Source: Isoetes taiwanensis
Lineage: Eukaryota; Streptophyta; Lycopodiopsida; Isoetales; Isoetaceae
DNA length: 64,000 nt
NCBI GenBank assembly: GCA_021234155.1
Contig: JAJEKV010000018.1
Coordinates: forward strand, 20,011,252-20,075,251
Direction of reading: 5' to 3'
The translations under genes and the position numbers were made by a program. The notes beneath the pieces are model-generated. The model was not told the origin of the DNA, searched no databases, and saw only the letters and a program-made list of their open reading frames with translations. Below, in pieces: positions 55,322 to 64,000 of this stretch. The number at the start of each line of letters is the position of its first letter. Position 1 is the stretch's first letter.

Positions 55322-56279
55322 TTACTTTCTTGAATGGGATTGAACCCCAATCACAGCATTCTGCGGTACCAAAACATTCTTAGTAGGAAGCGGTTTATAC
55401 TTATTGTGGCAGCACGGGATTAGTTCATAATATTGTCCTTCAATGACACTAGTGCCGCCAGAGTATTCATTTCCATAGTCATCAATTGAATCTTCTTCCA
55501 ATGCATGCTTTTCCACGGTGCACATGAGAACATAGTATGAAACACCTTCCACATTGTCCGGTCTTTGCAAAAGACACAAATACATCAAAAAAGCGACTAC
55601 GGTGTCATCTAAACCAAACCTCGTCCCTCGCATACAAAACTTCCACATCATTTTCAGCTTCAACAACGAGAGGCAATATGATCTCAGGGCTCCAAACTTT
55701 TTAGAGACCATTCTCCACAATGTTTAATGTTCTCACAATTCAACCAATTGAAGTTAATGCAAGCATCACAAAAGCACGAGTGGGTCTGCATAGCAACTTT
55801 GTTGGATCTCTTTGGGTTTATAGTTGACACGGGGAATGTATCTGGCGTGCCGGGTAAAGTCTTGCAATTGAATGCTTGCTTTGTTCACATCATTTTTCCA
55901 ACCTCCCAAAACACCCTTTCACAATCCGATTCCTTGGGCCCTTAAAACTTAAAAGGCGTTTTACACTTTTTTATCGGCATGCCATTTTGTTTTCTCTGCT
56001 GCTCTCAAGCCACAACTTTGCTATACCAGCCTGCGCCATCATGTGTGCCTTTCCCATGGCGGATCCAAAGAAATTCCATATCACTCAAATTTTATTTTCA
56101 ACATGGTATCTACAGATTCCATACCATGCACATCTTGATTTGAATTGAGATGCACAACCATCCGACCACACATAATGAAGGTTTATGTGTCCACCTCCAT
56201 TATTCTTAAGCCACCCCAAATGTAATTTAAAACCATGTTGCACAAAATGAGTGTCATGCTTCACGTCATCCAAACATAG
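55322..56279 (-). pseudogene. Transposase-like protein with 'WSDGC..QFKSR' and 'GKG.HDGAG' motifs, C-terminal part
   Basis: Minus pieces in order: DDVKHDTHFVQHGFKLHLGW then LHYVWSDGCASQFKSRCAWY (56279-56085); WNFFGSAMGK and, one frame over, GKGTHDGAGWYSKVV (near 56065-56000); FCDACINFNWLNCENIKHC (near 55770-55730); VEGVSYYVLMCTVEKHAL, GNEYSGGTSVIEGQYYELI (55560-55430), ending at 55322. This order is typical of a widespread but poorly named family of transposon-derived proteins in plants and cnidarians. The Asp in 'WSDGC' and the HDGAG block are probable catalytic-core residues (inference). At least two frameshifts. Confidence 0.55.
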
Positions 56280-57119
56280 AAATGCAATTGCTTTTTTAAA
56301 GCTTACCTTCTATTTTCATCATTGAAATATGGACCAAAATACTAATTTGATCAGATTCCAATGCTCGGATTGCACTACGTCCACTCGTTTCAATGTGTAG
56401 TTCTCTGCAAAGTCAACAACAGACAACACACTATTATCCCGAGTTTCTCAACACATCTTTTAAACTGTTTTGCTCTGCCCGGTGTGCTTGTAAAGTTATG
56501 ATCGTAAACTTAGCAAGCTGATTTTTCATGTTCTTTAGCAAAACAGATGCTTTGTCATTCCCGATCAACTAATCTAAGCCTACGGATGTACCTTTTTGGA
56601 TGGCTCATTGACATATGCATATACTTGCCGGTCCACATTCGAATTCCATCTTCCTCGTTTGGACCGGATGTCTAATTTCTTCACTCCACATTCATCACAT
56701 TAAGCCTTTGATGCATTTTAGTTTATGCCATTCATCCGTCACATATTTCTACAAAATGTTGACCTCCACAAGATACTAACATTATCAAAAGTTTTCTTTG
56801 TTTGCTTGACATACTCCATTGTTTTGTTGGGATGCACAGACACTACAGCCGCAAGTGCAATTAACATGTAGGGATCTCCTCATATCATTGAAGGCCTTTC
56901 ATGCGGACCTGCTTTGCTCATGTTTGACACAACAACATGTGTTTCTCTCCTTCAATTTCCTTATGCAATCAGGTTTGGATACTTTCGAACCGTCGGGCGA
57001 ATTTTGGTATCGAGGATTCGATATACAAACTGTTGATAAAGCTCGGTGCAATAACAAAAGCATTAAAGACCATGTTAGCAAAATGATGCTCGGCAACCAG
57101 ATGCCAAAAGAGTATTGAA
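56280..57119 (-). other. Probable upstream part of the transposase remnant, not resolved
   Basis: No continuous frame. Short minus-strand pieces with Cys/His residues suggest a decayed N-terminal region, but no motif is secure. Confidence 0.3.
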
Positions 57120-57480
57120 CTATACTATTGTACAATTAATGTATGTTCTATGTACATAAAATGTCCATCCAACAGTTCCAATGATGCTGTTCTTGTACAT
57201 CTAATGTACATCTAATGTCTGTAGACATCTAATGTAATACCAACAGTTCCATCAACATCCAATGTACATCCAATGTACATCCAATGTACATCTAATTAAT
57301 GTTCCAATATTAGTACATCACATTAATGTTACAATATTAGTACAACTAATGTACATATGTCTGATTTGTTTGGCTTCATTACACGAAAGTACACTAAAAT
57401 GTAGAATGATGTAATTTTGATATTCAAGTACATGTAAATGCAAACCTTATGGACATGTAAATAATGGATGTACATCTAAA
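57120..57480. repeat. TGTACAT-rich segment 3
   Basis: Densest around 57196-57310, with phrases CATCTAATGTACAT and CATCCAATGTACAT in tandem, and (TTAATGTTACAATATTAGTAC)-like repeats at 57297-57345. Confidence 0.75.
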
Positions 57481-59089
57481 AAAGTACCTAATAGCACATC
57501 ATCAGCACTGCAAGATTTCTGCTACTATGTAAACAATGTAAAATGCAATACATTTCATGAGAACCATGTGTATTCATTAACAAAATCACTTTCGAACAGA
57601 ACTAGAATGTCTGAGAATAAAGTCATGAAAGAATTTTGGAAGAAAACATAAACTCCAAGACTGAATTGATTCAATTACAAGAGCAAACCTGTGAGATATC
57701 AAGGTATTGTATTGCTTGTGTTCTCCTCTTCATGACATCTCTAACCTTTGGTGCTTGAAACTTTGGTATTGTCAAGCCAAAATTCACGAACGACATTTGA
57801 TTGAATCATCGATTCTATTTGATCTTGGCATCCTTCCCAAAAGCCCATACATTTTGCTCCACTTAATGACATTATCTTCCTTCTTGCTGCAGCTTTGGAT
57901 AAATTTCTTGGTCAGTATCTTTAGCAATTTTGAAGAAACATTCTTGTTTATATCTCCTTTTTCCAACAATCATTGATAATGATGAATGTTTTGCAGCCAA
58001 TTTATCTTTGCTATTAGCGAGACTTTACTTCTTGAAGTCCATCTTTCAAGTTTCATCATTGATTTCATAACAATAACTTCGGAAGGATTTCCAATTCACG
58101 TGTTCGAAAAGCAGAAAAAAGCCCATGTCATCTTGCAACAAACGATCACAAAAACTAATCTTTGATGCGGGCCGGCGTTTGCCGCAAGAATCGAGGATGC
58201 AATCCAATCGACACTGTCAACACGCTTCTTTATTTGTTTTGTGGCATAACACTGGCCAATGTCGGCATACTTGGCGCTTAGAACCATCACTTCCATTGGA
58301 ATTCTCACCCCTCCATGAACAGATTGAAATTGATTTGTATTTCTTGTAGATTCAATTGGCATGTGTTTGCTTCAGAATTCCTTCTGTGTTAGATCTGTGA
58401 AAGGGGAATTTCGGAAAGGGAGGGACGGATCCATTCGAATTGGTTCGGTGGTTCGGTGGTTAACCAAGAATTTCGGGGGGAATGTCAGGGATGATCTTGC
58501 AATCATTGCATATCTGACACAAAACGACAAACCATAGTATCTTGATGTACATCTAAAATGTACCCCAAAAAAGCACAAATTCGTCCTTCAATTCAGTACG
58601 ATGTACGTACACCCTTTCATGCTTTTACCCAGGATGGGGCGTTGTTCTTCCTCGCAATGTTCCTCAGTCTATAATAAAGGTAAAGCATCAACCACCCACC
58701 CTTGGCACAACACCCTGGGAACTTCATTCATTGCTAAAAAGATAATGCCACACACACAGCACATGAAGAATTAAAAATTGTTTTGTTTCTGGAAATGATG
58801 TTACATGTGGGACTCCTTTTCCAATTTTCCCTCCCCTGAGAACAAGAAGTACAATGTTTGTCTGGCATTGGGCTGGAGGATCTCCACTTTTCCCTTTTTT
58901 ATAGGCGCATTGCAAATTGAAGGCACTGTTTGAGCTGCCCTTCTAAATTTCACATAACAGAAACAAAGTGATTTTTGGCCCAAAGCACAGGTAGTTAAAT
59001 TCTGTTTAGATGAAACTTTTTTGTGGGGATAGGAAGAGTCAGTTATCCATTGCACCCGCCCTCCCTTAATGTATATATTATTGTAAATG
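57481..59089. other. No supported gene; a fourth TGTACAT patch at 58545-58615
   Basis: Scattered short frames, none recognised. The patch at 58545-58615 contains ATGTACATC, ATGTACCCC and ATGTACGTACACC. It may mark the outer end of the same element that holds segments 1-3. Confidence 0.4.
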
Positions 59090-59410
59090 TTTGTTTTTTT
59101 TTTTCGCTTGGCACGCGTGACCAGTCCCTCGCTCTTTCGAGGTGTAAATGTTTTTTTTTGTTGCGTGGCACGCGTGACCAGCCCCTCGCTTTTCGAGGTT
59201 TTTTCTATTGGTTTTTGTTGGTGATGTGCAGGTCCGGGGTGATCTTGCGACTTCGTATTCTTCTCGTAGAGCGGGTTTTTTTTGTGGGAACGTTTAGCAG
59301 CCTTGCGTTGTCCAAGCCCCTTGCCGAGATTTTATCGCTAGGGTTTTTCCTCGAAAACTCCAAAGGGTGGAGTTTTTTAAGCCCAGCGATAAGCGCTCGG
59401 CAGGTACGCT
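59090..59410 (+). repeat. Short direct repeat and 5'UTR-like segment before the LINE cluster
   Basis: GGCACGCGTGACCAG.CCCTCGCT.TTTCGAGG is duplicated (59109-59141 and 59166-59199), each copy after a T-run. Then TTTATCGCTAGGG (59330-59343) is mirrored by an inverted AGCGATAAG (59386-59394). Function unknown. Confidence 0.5.
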
Positions 59411-59573
59411 AGCCAACATCTGTAGCACACAATTTTATTTGGGGTCCAGGAGTTATAACTGGATATTCCCTATGTTTTTCATTTTTTGGGTAGCCTGCGA
59501 TATGCAACCACCCACTATACCATTGTAGAAAAACTGCTGAGATGAATGAAAAGCCTAGCTAGATCGGGAGCTT

Positions 59574-60203
59574 TTGTCTGTTTTCATGCGAGCCCTATTC
59601 GAGAATTTATCTTTGCATAAAGATGATATCCGCACATGGGTCAAAATGAATGTTCTTCATAGTACATGGAGAGATGGAGCCGTAAAAAAGGAGTTTTATA
59701 AGACGCATATTAATCCTACATTGCAGGACGCAAAATATTTGGCAGAGGGAATTTCCACGAAGTATAGACATGCCATCTGCGAGATGAGGTTGAGCTCATA
59801 TAGATTGGGTGTTGAAGTAGGCAGGTAGAATGAGATTCCTCACGAGCTTAGATTGTGTAAGATATGTGAAGCAGGGATACTTGAAGATGAGGAACATGTA
59901 CTTCTACATTCCCATGCTTACAGAGATATTCGAGAGAAGTATGATGTATGTGCTGACACATTGATGGCTTTCTTTGATTTTCCAGGATCACATATTGGGA
60001 GATGTATCATTGATATTTTAGAGTGTAGGGATGATGTTTTAAGAACCTTAAAAGTAGATGAGTTAGAGATAGGAGAGACTAATGCATTACTATCAGAGGA
60101 TGCATTAGATGATTTGTTTTATAATATTGAATGTACATGTTGAACGTCTTAAAGACCTGGCGGTCTCACAGACGTAATAATCAAATTTCATTTCATTTTA
60201 TTT
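59574..60203 (+). mobile_element. LINE copy 1: ORF2 C-terminus and 3' end with (CT)n tail
   Basis: The frame 59574-60143 (one internal stop at 59827) is the ORF2 C-terminal region: HINPTLQDAKYLAEG, ICEMRLSSYRLGVEVGR, then the Cys/His knuckle CKICEAGILEDEEHVLLHS with HAYRDIR. The 3' untranslated end has the small hairpin GACCTGGCGGTC and AATTTCATTTCATT, then the (CT)n tract. RT and endonuclease are missing (5'-truncated). Confidence 0.85.
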
Positions 60204-60261
60204 CCTCCCTCTCTCTCTCTCTCTCTCTCTCCCTCTCCCTCTCCCTCTCCCTCTCCCTCTC

Positions 60262-60348
<87 letters not shown>
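60204..60348 (+). repeat. (CT)n / (CCCTCT)n microsatellite between LINE copies 1 and 2
   Basis: About 145 bp, with a (CCCTCT)n block in the left part. Predicted frames through it are artefacts. Confidence 0.95.
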
Positions 60349-62175
<1,827 letters not shown>

Positions 62176-62250
62176 ATCCTTGTAGGGGGTGGTGCTCCTT
62201 GAAGAGGGGCGTCATATATCTGAGGGGATCTTTGGCTTGTGCTATGGCGT

Positions 62251-62256
<6 letters not shown>

Positions 62257-62286
<30 letters not shown>

Positions 62287-62395
62287 TCCCTCTCCCTCTC
62301 CCTCTCCCTCTCCCTCTCCTCTCCCTCTCCCTCTCCCTCTCCCTCTCCCTCTCCCTCTCCCTCTCCCTCTCCCTCTCCCTCTCCTCTCCCTCTCC

Positions 62396-62436
<41 letters not shown>
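62257..62436 (+). repeat. (CT)n-(CCCTCT)n-(CT)n microsatellite before LINE copy 3
   Basis: About 180 bp, separated from the previous CT tract by 84 bp of unique sequence. The CCCTCT core resembles the one at 60225-60265. Confidence 0.95.
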
Positions 62437-62439
<3 letters not shown>

Positions 62440-62844
62440 GCGACTATGGTGAAAACCTAAGAAGGAATTGGAGGGCCCGTTGGGTCGAAGAGTGGCCCCG
62501 CCCCGCTGTAGCGGCGTGCAAATCTGATCTGGCAAGCCCCAAGAAAAAAGAATGAATTAAAAAGCACAGCGGTCGGTCGAGAAAGGGAAAACAAGCATAT
62601 AAGCTGGGTGGGATATTGAGTGCGTCATGAGACTCTTGAGCTTCGATGTTGATGTGGGAAGGCAATCTACCCCGAAACAGGCTGTCGGTTCTTTGCGGGG
62701 GGCAAAACCACCGAGCAGGGAATAGGAAAAATAGGCGATGGGTCGGAAGAGTGGCTATTTCGATCCCTAAACGCGGCGATTCACGGCCCCAAAACCGCGG
62801 CACCTAGTGCATCCAAAAACACTGGTCTGGCAGAACCCAATGGA

Positions 62845-63712
62845 ATGAAAACAACGACAACATTTCCTTATGGGATCCTAAACCCTATTGTGCCTTACCA
62901 GATGCAGCAAATAGGACAGCAGGGGCATGCTTTGGCTGGAACACAACAGGGCTGGGTCGGAATGAACGGATGGAAGAGGCAACAGCAGGGCCCTGCATTG
63001 ACAAATCCTGGACTGTTTGGGGGAGATATAGTTGTCGGGCAGCTGCTCACAGTAATGATGAAAATATTGGATTCAATGGAACAATCTAGGAAAGAAGCAG
63101 AGCAAGCAAGGAAGGAAGCAGCGACACTCCAGGCACAGATGCTGAAACTCTTGCAAGGTATGAACGAAAAGCATTCCCTAAAGCACGAAAACTCTGAACT
63201 GAAACAGCAACTAGCGAGCATTTCGGAAGCAGCACCTATTAGGAATGAACCAGCTAACCCAGAGTATAATAGCAATGAGGGTTTCCAAGAAGCAATAGAC
63301 ATACTGAATGAGAAAATGGAGCAGCTAGCTGACATGCATGAGAGGGAAATGAAAGCAAATAATTTCTGAATATCGGGGTTACCAGAAGAAGAGAACGAGA
63401 ACACTAGTGCGGTGGTAGAAAACTTCCTGGCAGGAAACATGCAGGCACAGGTAGATATTGGATGCATATCGGATTGGGAAGAAGGGCGATGGAACAAGAA
63501 ATATTCTGGTGAAATGTGCAAGCAAAGAGGCTAAAGCGCGGGTTATGCAGAAGCGAGCATTGCTCAAGGGGAAATATATTTGGATCAATGATGATTTAAC
63601 TAGAGCTCAATTCCAGCAAAGGAAGGAAGATATCTCAAGGATGAAAGCGGCCAGAGCAGCTGGTAAACGGGCTTATTGGAGGGGTGGAAAAGCGGTGGTA
63701 GAAGATGCATAG
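62845..63712 (+). CDS. LINE ORF1 protein (L1-type RNA-binding), one stop and one frameshift
   Basis: Starts at ATG 62845. A Gln/Gly-rich N-terminus (QMQQIGQQGHALAGTQQG) precedes a coiled coil (SRKEAEQARKEAATLQAQML, ILNEKMEQLADMHEREMK). The RNA-binding RRM follows: after TGA at 63367-63369, where family comparison suggests Arg (CGA), it reads ISGLPEEENENTSAVV. One frame over from 63458 it reads AYRIGKKGDGTRNILVKCAS, then RALLKGKYIWINDDLTRAQF and AARAAGKRAYWRGG, the L1 ORF1 C-terminal domain. ORF1p forms trimers that coat the LINE RNA. The TGA is a likely CpG-type mutation. Confidence 0.8.
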
Positions 63713-64000
63713 GAAATATCGACCGCCAGGTTAGTTTGTTGGAATATAAACACTTTAAAGCATAGTAAGATATGTACTATAGTAGATTTGCTAAAAGACA
63801 TAGATGTAATGGAAACCTGTGAACATGAAGAGAAGGGGCTCCCAGATATATATGGCTTCAAATTATTGCATTCTGTATGGAACAATAAAGGGTGGAAACT
63901 GAAAGGTACTGGAGGCATTGCTTGTTATGCTATAAATGAAATAGCACATGCAGTAGAAGTGTTGGCACATAAATCATCAGCACAATACATTTGGATTGGA
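63713..64000 (+). CDS. LINE ORF2 start: APE-type endonuclease, truncated by window end
   Basis: A frame running to the window end reads VCWNINTLKHSKICTIVDLL (63735-63794), KDIDVMETCEHE, GLPDIYGFKLLHSVWNNKGW and GTGGIACYAINE. 'WNI..L', 'D......E' and 'G..I' are the first blocks of LINE apurinic endonucleases, which nick the target DNA. The expected 'QET' is replaced by 'METCE'. RT would follow beyond 64000. Confidence 0.75.

Larger units (their letters stand above)
62437..64000 (+). mobile_element. LINE copy 3: 5' end, ORF1 and start of ORF2 (continues beyond the window)
   Basis: Begins directly after the (CT)n tract, with about 400 bp of GC-rich 5' untranslated sequence (62437-62844), then ORF1 and the ORF2 endonuclease start. 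It is the only copy here with its 5' end; its 3' end lies beyond 64000. Confidence 0.85.

Overview
The window looks like heterochromatin-like, repeat-rich nuclear DNA of a land plant, most plausibly a seed-free vascular plant such as a fern (inference). The reasons are chromodomain Ty3/gypsy elements with an initiator-Met-type primer site, LINEs whose 3' tails are microsatellites, Helitron relics, and fragments of plant families (WRKY, B3, PPR, F-box/kelch) with plant-style introns. I see no bacterial-style operons and no convincing tRNA or rRNA gene. Almost every coding region is a mobile-element gene or a broken gene piece.

Layout. 1-2.4 kb: a decayed F-box/kelch-like 3' end (minus) and one exon of a bacterial-type cellulose-synthase-like GT2 enzyme. 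2.57-13.53 kb: left-truncated Ty3/gypsy element A (plus), holding a histone-H3-like ORF, a second accessory ORF, gag, protease, RT, RNase H, integrase, chromodomain, polypurine tract and a 1.63 kb 3' LTR. 13.5-24 kb: a 5'-truncated LINE, microsatellite tails, candidate exons and an intact-looking 839 bp MITE beside a two-domain B3-type gene. 24.1-26.4 kb: a 549 bp tandem repeat, one unit of which carries a LINE. 26.9-28.3 kb: two divergent two-exon small genes. 28.3-45.3 kb: a Helitron replication/helicase gene split by complete 13,021 bp element B (minus, 28785-41805, target duplication GCAAG) and by a second 2.6 kb insert holding a foldback element. 45.3-49.3 kb: gene fragments, including a WRKY exon, and a GC-rich hairpin also present at 14.57 kb. 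49.4-58.6 kb: a decayed unknown gene region and an opposite-strand transposase-like remnant, both lying in DNA rich in TGTACAT motifs. 59.5-64 kb: three LINE copies in one orientation joined by (CT)n tracts; the third has ORF1 and the start of the ORF2 endonuclease and runs off the window.

Main discovery candidate: both Ty3/gypsy elements carry, in the same position and orientation (5' of a second accessory ORF and of gag), an ORF ending in a full histone H3 fold. Element A's copy begins with the H3 tail string ARTKQT. Element B's fold is nearly canonical and is broken by a single-base deletion. The same elements end in an integrase chromodomain, so they encode both an H3-like protein and a module of a family that often binds modified H3 tails. 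This suggests an LTR retrotransposon lineage that captured a histone H3 gene; I know of no established family of this kind, but I could not search.

Several frameshifts may be consensus errors rather than mutations: the two LTRs of element B differ in clustered GC-rich indels while their AT-rich thirds are almost identical.
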